DNA of 64,000 nucleotides. Source: Streptomyces sp. Q6. Lineage in GTDB: Bacteria > Actinomycetota > Actinomycetes > Streptomycetales > Streptomycetaceae. The DNA lies in NCBI RefSeq assembly GCF_036967205.1, contig NZ_CP146022.1:4774001-4838000 (forward strand). Reading direction: 5' to 3'. Made by a program: the position numbers and the translations under genes. This document shows, in pieces, positions 49,722-57,048 of the stretch (positions are counted from its first letter, which is position 1; every line of letters begins with the position of its first letter). The notes under the pieces were generated by a model. That model had not been told where the DNA came from, made no database searches, and was given only the letters and a program-made list of their open reading frames with translations.

Positions 49722-51034
49722 GCCTGTTCGGCCTGTTCGACCGCCGCTCCTCGCCGGAGAATCCGGCGGTGCCGCTCACCGATTCGTCGCTGCTCGACTG
49801 GCTCGGCGGCCCCAAGACCGAGGCCGGTGTGCAGGTCTCCGAGCGCTCGGCGCTGCACATGCCGGCCGTGTGGCGGTCGGTGGCCGTCATTGCCGGGGTG
49901 TCGGCGGCGCTGCCGCTGCACACGTACAAGGCCGGCACCAAGGACCGGACCACGTCCCTGCTGCTCGGCGACCCGCACCCGGAGCTGACGCCGCTGGAAC
50001 TGTGGCGGCTCGCCTACGTGCACAAGGTGCTGTGGGGCAACGCCTACATCCAGAAGCTGAGGGCGCCATCCGGGCAGGTCAAGGAGCTGTGGCCGGTGTC
50101 GTCGGACCGGGTGACCGTGGACCGCGAGCGGCCCTCAGAGGCGAACCCGTCGGGCAAGTTCTTCTATGCGACGGACGACTGGGGCGAGGTGCACCGGCTG
50201 ACGCCGCGTGAGCTGATGCACCTGCCAGGGCTCGGCTACGACGGGCTCAAGGGCCTGTCCCCGGTCTCCCTGGCACGCGGGGGCATCAGCCTTGCGCAGG
50301 CCGCAGAGCTGAGCGCGGGCCAGCTGTTCGGCCGCGGCAACATGGTGTCCGGCGTCTTGCAGACCGAGCAGCGCCTGGACGCCGAGCAGGCCGCGGCGCT
50401 CAAGGCCCGGTGGCAGGCCAAGGTCGGCGGGATCGAGAACGCGCACCAGGTGGCTGTGCTCGACTCGGGCGCGAGCTTTCAGCCGGTGACGATGCCGCTG
50501 AAGGACGCCCAGTTCCTGGAGTCCCGCGAGTTCCAGATCACCGAGGTGGCGCGCATGTTCGGCGTGCCGCTGTTCCTGCTGATGGAGACCGCGAAGTCGA
50601 CGAGCTGGGGCACGGGCCTTGAGCAGCAGGCGCAGGGCTGGGTGACGTTCGACCTCGGTCCGACGTGGCTCGCGCCGACCGAGCAGCGCATCACCAAGGA
50701 GCTGCTGCCGCTCGGCGAGTACGCGCACTACGCACTGCAGGGGCTGCTGCGCGGCGACTCCTCGTCGCGCGCCACGTTCTACCGGGCGATGCGCGACACG
50801 GGCGTGATGTCTGCCAACGACATCCGCTACCTGGAGGAACTGCCGCCGATCCCGGGCCCGGAGGGCGACACCTACTTGCAGCCCACGTACATGGCGCCGC
50901 TCGGCTCCAACCCGTTCGCGCCGGACGACGCACCGGCGCCGGTGCGCGCCGCCGCGCTCATGGCCGAGGCGCGCCGCCTCCTGGCCGACCACGCCGACAA
51001 GGAGGCGGACGATGCCGACGATGACGACCAGTGA
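49718..51034 (+). CDS. Portal protein, HK97 family
   Basis: The 438-residue dodecameric channel of the head vertex. WLGGPKTEAGVQVSERSALH, MPAVWRSVAVIAGVSAALPL and the later DAQFLESREFQITEVARMFG, VPLFLLMETAKSTSWGTGLE are characteristic of HK97-family portals (the FQITEVARxFGVP motif). The C-terminus is acidic (DKEADDADDDDQ). It overlaps the protease gene by 23 bases. Confidence 0.95.
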   Translation: MSLFGLFDRRSSPENPAVPLTDSSLLDWLGGPKTEAGVQVSERSALHMPAVWRSVAVIAGVSAALPLHTYKAGTKDRTTSLLLGDPHPELTPLELWRLAYVHKVLWGNAYIQKLRAPSGQVKELWPVSSDRVTVDRERPSEANPSGKFFYATDDWGEVHRLTPRELMHLPGLGYDGLKGLSPVSLARGGISLAQAAELSAGQLFGRGNMVSGVLQTEQRLDAEQAAALKARWQAKVGGIENAHQVAVLDSGASFQPVTMPLKDAQFLESREFQITEVARMFGVPLFLLMETAKSTSWGTGLEQQAQGWVTFDLGPTWLAPTEQRITKELLPLGEYAHYALQGLLRGDSSSRATFYRAMRDTGVMSANDIRYLEELPPIPGPEGDTYLQPTYMAPLGSNPFAPDDAPAPVRAAALMAEARRLLADHADKEADDADDDDQ

Positions 51035-51788
51035 GGAGCGGCGGCGCCTGTCCCTGGACACGGCGCACGTCACGCTCCGCGCCGACGAGACGGGCGGGCA
51101 GCGGTTCGCCGGGTACGCCGCCGTCTTCAACTCCCGGACCGCGATCGGGAATCCGCTGCGCTGGGGGTTCTACGAGGAGATCGCCGAGGGCGCGTTCACC
51201 AAGACGCTGTCCGAGGGTGACGCCCGGATGCTCATCGACCACGACTCGTACTACGTCGTGTCCCGCATGTCGGCCGGCACCCTCAGCCTGTCCGAGGACG
51301 GCCGCGGCCTGGCCGTCGACTCCGCCCTCGATACCCGCCTGTCCTACGTGCAGGACCTGGCGGTGAACCTGGAGAACCGCAACGTCACCGGCATGAGCTT
51401 CGGGTTCTACGTCGTCAAGGACGAGTGGAACCAGGAAGAGATCGAAGTCGAGGGCGCCGATCCGGTGCCCGTCGACGTGCGCGTGATCCGCGAGGTACGC
51501 CTCATCGAGGTCAGCGCCGTCACCTTCCCTGCCTACCCCGAGACCGAGGCCGAGCTGAAGGCCGTGGCGCGGGCGCTGGATCGGCGCGGCGACTACGCCG
51601 CGGTCGAGGCCGCCGCCCGGCACCGGCCCGAGCTGCTCGACCTGGTGCACATCGACCGCGAGCCGGGAGAGTCCACTCGCGACGAGCAGGTGCCTGCTGA
51701 GCCGGTTGTGTCCACTCAGCCCCAGGGCCTGCCGCTGTCAATGCGCATGAGCGCGCTGGCCGCCCGCTACGGGCTCCCGCGCACGTAA
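51012..51788 (+). CDS. Prohead protease, HK97 family
   Basis: A 258-residue serine protease that processes the capsid. GQRFAGYAAVFNSRTAIGNP opens the fold; the catalytic His is in ARMLIDHDSYYVV (near 77) and the Ser in NVTGMSFGFYVV (near 130), followed by VREVRLIEVSAVTFPAYPET-like sequence. The last 80 residues are a hydrophilic extension. Directly before the capsid gene, as usual. Confidence 0.93.
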   Translation: MPTMTTSEERRRLSLDTAHVTLRADETGGQRFAGYAAVFNSRTAIGNPLRWGFYEEIAEGAFTKTLSEGDARMLIDHDSYYVVSRMSAGTLSLSEDGRGLAVDSALDTRLSYVQDLAVNLENRNVTGMSFGFYVVKDEWNQEEIEVEGADPVPVDVRVIREVRLIEVSAVTFPAYPETEAELKAVARALDRRGDYAAVEAAARHRPELLDLVHIDREPGESTRDEQVPAEPVVSTQPQGLPLSMRMSALAARYGLPRT

Positions 51789-51806
51789 TCCCTATCCACC
51801 TTCCGT

Positions 51807-51834
51807 CAGCCCCTCGGCGTCGCCGCAGGGGCTG
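51807..51834 (+). terminator. Hairpin upstream of the capsid gene
   Basis: CAGCCCCT/AGGGGCTG, an 8-bp perfect stem around a 12-base loop, between protease and capsid genes. It may act as a weak attenuator or as an mRNA end that stabilises the capsid message. Confidence 0.5.
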
Positions 51835-51864
51835 TCTGGCGTGCCGTGAAAGGACACCGCCACT

Positions 51865-53109
51865 ATGAGCACTCTGCTCACCCGAGCGATCGAGAAGCGG
51901 GCCAACGTCTGGTCCCAGATGCAGGAGATCCAGGCTCGCGCCGAGACCGAGGGCCGCAGCGAGCTGACCGCCGAGGAGCGCGAGAAGTGGGACGCCGCCG
52001 AGGCGGACCTCACCGCCACGTCGCAGGACATCGAGCGCATGGAGCGCTCGGCCCGCCTCGACACGGTGCAGCGCGACCAGGCCGTCATCGCCACCGGGAG
52101 CGAGAACGCCGAGGACCGCGGCGAGATCGACCAGGACGCCCAGTACCGGGCCGCGTTCGACGTGTACGTGCGGCACGGCATGGGCGGGCTGTCCCATGAG
52201 CAGCGCACGCTGATGATGTCGAACCAGGCAGAGGTGCGCGCCGGTGCGACGTCGCCGGGGACGGCCGGCGGGTACTTCATCCCGACCGAGACCCTGAACC
52301 GGATCACTGAGGTGATGAAGGCGTACGGCGGTCTGCTCGGCGCCGCGAACGTCATCACCACCGCGTCCGGCAACCCGCTCAACTGGCCGACCAACGACGA
52401 CACCGGGAACATCGGCGCGATCCTCGCCGAGAACTCTCAGGTCACCGAGCAGGATGTGACCCTCGGGCAGAAGACCCTCGGCGCCTACACCTACACCTCC
52501 AAGCTGGTGCGCCTGTCGCTGCAACTGTTGCAGGACGACGTGTTCGGCGTGGAGTCGTGGCTGACGCGCAAGCTCGGCGAGCGCATCGGCCGTGCCGTCG
52601 CCGCGCACCTCGCCACCGGCACGGGCACCGCGCAGCCCGAGGGCCTGTTCACCAACGCGACCGCGGGCAAGACCGGTCAGACCGGGCAGACCACGTCGGT
52701 CACCTACGACGACCTGATCGACCTTCAGCACTCCATCGACCCGGCGTACCGGGCGAGCGCGCAGTGGGCCATGTCCGACTCCGCGCTCAAGGTCGTGCGC
52801 AAGCTCAAGGACGGCCAGTCCCGTCCGCTGTGGGAGCCGTCCGTCCAGGCCGGCGCCCCGTCGCTGCTGCTCGGCCAGGGCGTGCTCATCGACAACGGGA
52901 TCCCGGCCCCGGCCGCGAACGCCAAGTCGATCGGCTACGGCGACATCAACGCGGGCTACGTGGTCCGGCAGGTGGCCGGTGGCCAGATGATGCGCCTCGA
53001 CGAGCGGTACGCCGACTACCTCCAGGTCGGATTCCTCGGCTTCCTGCGCCTGGACGCCAAGCCGGACGACGCCTCGGCGTTCCGCGTCTACGCCCACTCG
53101 GCGACCTGA
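51865..53109 (+). CDS. Major capsid protein, HK97 fold
   Basis: A 414-residue capsid subunit. Residues of about 1-105 form a coiled-coil delta domain (MQEIQARAETEGRSELTAEE, REKWDAAEADLTATSQDIER), normally removed by the protease. The mature part includes TAGGYFIPTETLNRITEVMK, LVRLSLQLLQDDVFGVESWL and QWAMSDSALKVVRKLKDGQS, standard in HK97-like capsids, and ends QVGFLGFLRLDAKPDDASAF. Flanked on both sides by hairpins. Confidence 0.95.
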   Translation: MSTLLTRAIEKRANVWSQMQEIQARAETEGRSELTAEEREKWDAAEADLTATSQDIERMERSARLDTVQRDQAVIATGSENAEDRGEIDQDAQYRAAFDVYVRHGMGGLSHEQRTLMMSNQAEVRAGATSPGTAGGYFIPTETLNRITEVMKAYGGLLGAANVITTASGNPLNWPTNDDTGNIGAILAENSQVTEQDVTLGQKTLGAYTYTSKLVRLSLQLLQDDVFGVESWLTRKLGERIGRAVAAHLATGTGTAQPEGLFTNATAGKTGQTGQTTSVTYDDLIDLQHSIDPAYRASAQWAMSDSALKVVRKLKDGQSRPLWEPSVQAGAPSLLLGQGVLIDNGIPAPAANAKSIGYGDINAGYVVRQVAGGQMMRLDERYADYLQVGFLGFLRLDAKPDDASAFRVYAHSAT

Positions 53110-53122
53110 TCCTGCCCGCATC

Positions 53123-53147
53123 GCGGCCCCGGCATGGTCGGGGCCGC
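53123..53147 (+). terminator. Hairpin downstream of the capsid gene
   Basis: GCGGCCCCG/CGGGGCCGC, a 9-bp perfect stem with a 7-base loop, 14 bp after the capsid stop. Without a U tract it may reduce read-through to later genes or protect the capsid message 3' end. Confidence 0.6.
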
Positions 53148-53168
53148 CTGCTCCGAAAGGAGGCGGGC

Positions 53169-53633
53169 ATGGCCCGTATCCGGATTCTGCAGTCCATCGC
53201 CGGACTGGATTTCTCGTGGGTCGTGGGCGACGTTGTCGAGGTCGACGACGAGGCGGCCGCGGGATGGGCCGACGGCGAGCGCGCCGAGGCCGCACCCGAC
53301 GATGCCCCGGTCACGGTGGCCGCGCCGAGCACGGTCGAGGCCGAGGACGACGGGGCGGACAAGCCGTTCGATCCGACGGCCGCCAAGGTCGACGAGGTGC
53401 TGGCCTTCCTCTCCACCGCCGACGAGGACGAGGCGCTGCGCGTCCTGGACGCCGAAGCAGCGGCGAAGAAGCCGCGTGCCTCGGTCCTCAAGGAGCGCGA
53501 CGCCATCCTTGCCGCAGCCCGCGAGCGTGCCGCCGAGGCGGCGGGCGGCACCGAGCAGCAGGCCGCCGAGAAGGCTGCCGACACCTCGCGCGGCGGAGGC
53601 CGAGCCGAGGACCCCGAGACCCGCACCGAGTAG
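53169..53633 (+). CDS. Head-region phage protein, unknown function
   Basis: A 154-residue acidic protein. MARIRILQSIAGLDFSWVVG, DVVEVDDEAAAGWADGERAE is a small SH3-like head common in genes that follow actinophage capsids. A long Ala/Glu-rich helix tail follows (VDEVLAFLSTADEDEALRVL). AAAGGAGG precedes the ATG. A head decoration or connector role is possible. Confidence 0.65.
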   Translation: MARIRILQSIAGLDFSWVVGDVVEVDDEAAAGWADGERAEAAPDDAPVTVAAPSTVEAEDDGADKPFDPTAAKVDEVLAFLSTADEDEALRVLDAEAAAKKPRASVLKERDAILAAARERAAEAAGGTEQQAAEKAADTSRGGGRAEDPETRTE

Positions 53634-53645
53634 CGAGGGGGCGGC

Positions 53646-54194
53646 ATGGGCATCATCACTCTGGCCGAGGCCAAGGCCCAGCTCGACATCGAGAGCAGCG
53701 GCGACGACCTTGAGCTTCAGGCGTACATCGACGGCATCACCGCGCCCATCGAGAACCTGGTGGGCGTAGTCGAGGAACGCACCGTCACCGAGACCGCCAA
53801 CGGCACCGGCAGCACGCTGTGCCTGCTGAAGGTGCCAGCCCTGGCTCTCGTGTCCGTCACACCGCAGTTGACGGGCGGGGCGTCGCTCGACGTCGCGCAG
53901 CTGCACCTCGACGGCGCGACCGGCGTCGTGCGGCAACTGTCGGGCGGCCGGTTCTACGGCGGGCCGTGGACGGTCACCTACACCGCAGGCCGGGCCGAGA
54001 CCCCGCCCACCATCAAGCTCGCCGCGCGCATCCTGATCCAGCACCTGTGGCGCACGCAGTACGGCAGCGCGCGCGGGCAGAGCAGCAGCGACGACTACTC
54101 GGTCTCTGAGCCGATCCCCGGGTTCGGGTACGCGGTGCCCAACCGGGTTCTCCAGTTGCTCGAACCGTTCAAGCTGCCGCCGGGGGTGGCGTGA
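53646..54194 (+). CDS. Head-tail connector protein (gp6-like)
   Basis: A 182-residue adaptor. The start ITLAEAKAQLDIESSGDDLE, LQAYIDGITAPIENLVG matches the phage connector family that sits under the portal, followed by a beta domain (WTVTYTAGRAETPPTIKLAA) and AARILIQHLWRTQYG. Position after capsid fits. Confidence 0.85.
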   Translation: MGIITLAEAKAQLDIESSGDDLELQAYIDGITAPIENLVGVVEERTVTETANGTGSTLCLLKVPALALVSVTPQLTGGASLDVAQLHLDGATGVVRQLSGGRFYGGPWTVTYTAGRAETPPTIKLAARILIQHLWRTQYGSARGQSSSDDYSVSEPIPGFGYAVPNRVLQLLEPFKLPPGVA

Positions 54195-54661
54195 TGGCGA
54201 CCTCGCGTGCGGGCGCGGCTATCGATGCGCTGCTGGCCATCCTGCGGGCTGCTCCGGGCCTGTCGGATGCCGAGGTCATCGATGGGCCCTCGGCGGTGAA
54301 CTACACGTCCCGGCGCCGCCTGTACATCGGGTGGGCGCCGGGCGCCGACCAGGCCGCCGAGATTCAGCAGGAGTTCGCGTCGGTGGGCGCCCGCACCCGG
54401 GACGAGGACTTCACGATCACCTGCCATGCCGAAGTCCGGGCGGGCGACAAGGACATGGCCTTGCGGCGGGCCGCAGTGTTTGAGCTGCTCGCGCAAGTCG
54501 AGGACGCGCTGCGCGCCACCGACGCGGCGCCGGAGGCGCCCACCCTGAACGGGACGGTGCTGTGGGCCCACCTGACGGCCGGCAGTCTCACGCAGGAGCA
54601 GACCCCGGACGGCGCCCAGGCGGGCCTCGTCTTCACGGTCTCCTGCCGGGCCCGTATCTAA
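54194..54661 (+). CDS. Tail-terminator/neck-type protein
   Basis: A 155-residue protein (IDALLAILRAAPGLSDAEVI, LYIGWAPGADQAAEIQQEFA, then FTITCHAEVRAGDKDMALRR). Size, place and the repeated beta-alpha pattern resemble tail-completion proteins of siphoviruses. Start at ATG 54194 (overlapping TGATG); GTG 54191 is equally possible. Confidence 0.65.
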   Translation: MATSRAGAAIDALLAILRAAPGLSDAEVIDGPSAVNYTSRRRLYIGWAPGADQAAEIQQEFASVGARTRDEDFTITCHAEVRAGDKDMALRRAAVFELLAQVEDALRATDAAPEAPTLNGTVLWAHLTAGSLTQEQTPDGAQAGLVFTVSCRARI

Positions 54662-54691
54662 TCCAACCATTCCCACCTCAAGGAGTTCCCC

Positions 54692-54898
54692 ATGGCGCGT
54701 GTGCGCTTGGTCGGGCCCGAGCCGGTGACCGTGCCTGAGCTGGGCGGTCGCACGGTGGAGCCCGACGAGATTGTCGAAGTGCCCGACGAGCGGTTCGAGG
54801 CCTACGTGTGCCAGACGGCGACGTGGGAGTCGATCGAGGAGCCGGGCTCCAAGCCGAAGAAGGCGGCGGCGAAGTCGCCGCAGAAGGACGAGGTCTGA
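54692..54898 (+). CDS. Small phage tail-region protein
   Basis: A 68-residue protein, MARVRLVGPEPVTVPELGGR then TVEPDEIVEVPDERFEAYVC, with a Lys-rich end. A short SH3-like head similar in style to the 53169 product. Role unknown. It lies directly before the tail-tube gene. Confidence 0.65.
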   Translation: MARVRLVGPEPVTVPELGGRTVEPDEIVEVPDERFEAYVCQTATWESIEEPGSKPKKAAAKSPQKDEV

Positions 54899-54899
54899 C

Positions 54900-55886
54900 A
54901 TGGCGATCGGGTCCGGGCTCGGCGCCCAGCTCAGCATCGGCGCGGAGTCGGCGTATGGCACCTACGTGGCGCCGTCCAAGCACATCGAGTTCACCAAGGA
55001 ATCGCTGGCCCTGAAGAAGACCACGGCGCAATCGGCGGGCATCGCAGCCGGCCGTCTGCTGCCGCTGTCGGGGCGGCGTGTGGTCACCCAGCGCGAGGCC
55101 AACGGCAGCGTGGACCTGGAGGTCACCAACAAGGGCATGGGCGTGCTGCTCCAGGCGCTCATGGGCACGACGGTCACGCCAGTGCAGCAGGGCGCGGGAG
55201 CGGCGTACCTGCAAACGCACACGCTCGCTGACACGGCGGGCAAGTCCCTGGTGATCCAGAAGGGCGTGCCCCTCACCACGGGCACGGTCACCGACAAGAC
55301 CTTTCTGGGCTGCAAGGTCACGAGCGCTGAGTTCTCGTGCGAGGTGGGCGGCATGCTCACCGCGAGCTTCGAGTTCGACGCGAAGGACTGTGACGAGACG
55401 CAGACGCTCGTGGTCGCCTCGTACCCCACGATGTCTCCGTTCCACTTCGGGCAGATGGCGCTGAAGTCCGGCGTCTACGCCTCCGAGGCGGCGCTGGACG
55501 GCATCCGCAAGGTGTCCGTGAAGATCGAGCGTCCCCAGGCTGTGGACCGCTTCTACGCCGGACAGGCCGGGCTGAAGAAGGAGCCGATCTCCAACGACCA
55601 GGTGAAGATCACTGGCTCGATCGAGATGGACTACGTGGCCACCACGCTCGACGACTTGCACACGAGCGACGCGGCAACCGCCTTCCTGTGGGAGTTCACC
55701 GGCGCCAACATCGCCACCACCTACTATGAGACGTTCCGGATCAAGCTGCCCGCGATCCGTATCGACGAGGCCCCGCCGACTGTCGAAGGTTTCGACGTCG
55801 TCAAGCCCACCATCAGCTTCACGGGCCTGTACGACGGGACGAACCAGCCCGCCATCGAGTACATCTCTACCGACATCACCCTGTAG
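54900..55886 (+). CDS. Major tail (tube) protein
   Basis: A 328-residue protein. GSGLGAQLSIGAESAYGTYV, APSKHIEFTKESLALKKTTA and GSVDLEVTNKGMGVLLQALM are characteristic of siphovirus tail-tube proteins of actinophages, and the C-terminal SFTGLYDGTNQPAIEYISTD fits. ATG 54900 follows the previous stop directly. Just upstream of the tail chaperone and tape measure, the canonical place. Confidence 0.9.
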   Translation: MAIGSGLGAQLSIGAESAYGTYVAPSKHIEFTKESLALKKTTAQSAGIAAGRLLPLSGRRVVTQREANGSVDLEVTNKGMGVLLQALMGTTVTPVQQGAGAAYLQTHTLADTAGKSLVIQKGVPLTTGTVTDKTFLGCKVTSAEFSCEVGGMLTASFEFDAKDCDETQTLVVASYPTMSPFHFGQMALKSGVYASEAALDGIRKVSVKIERPQAVDRFYAGQAGLKKEPISNDQVKITGSIEMDYVATTLDDLHTSDAATAFLWEFTGANIATTYYETFRIKLPAIRIDEAPPTVEGFDVVKPTISFTGLYDGTNQPAIEYISTDITL

Positions 55887-55893
55887 GTGCGTC

Positions 55894-56400
55894 GTGCGTG
55901 ACGTTCGCCTGCTCAACACCGGCAGCCTGCTGGAACTCCAGAGGCGCCTGCGGGCTGCCGGTAACGAGAACATCCGCTCATCCATGCAGCGCCGGATCCG
56001 GCGTGCGGCCGAGCCGCTCAAGGACGACCTCCAGTCGACCATCCGTGAACTGCGGATCGTTTCCCAGCCGCGGCGCACGCCCCCGGGCGGCCCGTCCCCG
56101 ACGACGCGGCCGATGCGCGCCACGATCGCCGAGGCCATCCGTATCAGCGTGCGTACCTCCGCCGGGTCCGCCGGCGCCCGAGTGTGGATCGACCGGTCCC
56201 ACCTCCCCGCCGATCTGCGGGGCATGCCCGCAGCCCTCAACACCGGCCGGATCCGCCACCCCGTGTACGGCAACCGGCGCCGCTGGGTGCAGCAGGATGC
56301 GACCCCCCTGTGGTGGGACCGCACGGTGCGCGCCCACACCCCCCGTATCGAGCGCGAGGTCGGCCGCGTCCTGGACGACGTGCGCCGCCGCCTGACCTGA
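55894..56400 (+). CDS. Tail-region protein, HK97 gp10-like by position
   Basis: A 168-residue basic protein (LLNTGSLLELQRRLRAAGNE, NIRSSMQRRIRRAAEPLKDD) ending GNRRRWVQQDATPLWWDRTV and REVGRVLDDVRRRL. Such proteins between tube and chaperone genes are often minor tail components. GTG start 55894. Confidence 0.65.
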   Translation: MRDVRLLNTGSLLELQRRLRAAGNENIRSSMQRRIRRAAEPLKDDLQSTIRELRIVSQPRRTPPGGPSPTTRPMRATIAEAIRISVRTSAGSAGARVWIDRSHLPADLRGMPAALNTGRIRHPVYGNRRRWVQQDATPLWWDRTVRAHTPRIEREVGRVLDDVRRRLT

Positions 56401-56413
56401 ACCGGAGCAACAC

Positions 56414-56872
56414 GTGATCATCGTCTACACGCCCGAGGGCGGCGAGCCCGAGACCCTGGACGCGCGGCGGCTGCGCGCCTCCGAGGTGATGGCCATCGAG
56501 AAGGCCGCCGACATGAAGTGGGCCGAAGTCCGCCAAGGCCTGCACGAGGGCGACGTCACTGCGGTGCGCACGGTCGCCTGGGCGCTGAAGAGGCGCAACG
56601 AACCCGCGCTGCGGCTGGCGCAGTTCGACCCGTTCGACGACGAGCTCATCGTGCGCCTCGATGCACGAGAGGTCGAGTCGTTCGCCCTCCAGGTGTACGC
56701 CTCGTTCCGGGACCAGCCGGAGGAACTGGCCGCAGCGTGGGACGAACTGCGGGAGGCAGCCCACGACAAGGACGCCTGCGAGCTGGCCATCAAGCAGGCC
56801 GAGGAACTCCCAAAAGATCCGGGCCCCGTCCCGCCCAGTCTGGTGACGGATGGTTCGCCGACCGCCGCCTGA
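56414..56872 (+). CDS. Tail assembly chaperone G (unshifted product)
   Basis: A 152-residue acidic helical protein (ARRLRASEVMAIEKAADMKW, AEVRQGLHEGDVTAVRTVAW) located between the tube and tape-measure genes. Near its end, bases 56809-56815 read CCCAAAA in the X XXY YYZ register, allowing a -1 shift to make the longer GT form. In siphoviruses G and GT bind the tape measure and guide tube assembly. Confidence 0.88.
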   Translation: MIIVYTPEGGEPETLDARRLRASEVMAIEKAADMKWAEVRQGLHEGDVTAVRTVAWALKRRNEPALRLAQFDPFDDELIVRLDAREVESFALQVYASFRDQPEELAAAWDELREAAHDKDACELAIKQAEELPKDPGPVPPSLVTDGSPTAA

Positions 56873-57012
56873 CCTTGCTGCCGCTGTTCGCGTACTACCT
56901 GCACTACACAGCGCGCGACGTCGACGACCTGACGGTCGACGAGTTCGAGTACCTCGCCGGGTGGATCGATGAGCACGAGGCCCGCTTGAAGGCGGCGTCC
57001 ACAACCGAATAG
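56809..57012 (+). CDS. Tail assembly chaperone T extension via programmed -1 frameshift
   Basis: From the CCCAAAA slip site the -1 frame stays open to 57012 and reads RSGPRPAQSGDGWFADRRLT, LLPLFAYYLHYTARDVDDLT, VDEFEYLAGWIDEHEARLKA. There is no start codon or ribosome site for it, but composition and length suit the T domain. The full GT protein would be about 199 residues (134 before the slip, 65 after). GC-rich sequence immediately after the slip site (CCGGGCCCCGTCCCG) may form a stimulating structure. Confidence 0.85.
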   Translation, partial: PKRSGPRPAQSGDGWFADRRLTLLPLFAYYLHYTARDVDDLTVDEFEYLAGWIDEHEARLKAASTTE

Positions 57013-57048
57013 CGGGCCGCGCCCCGCCTCAAGCAGAGGGGGCGGGCT

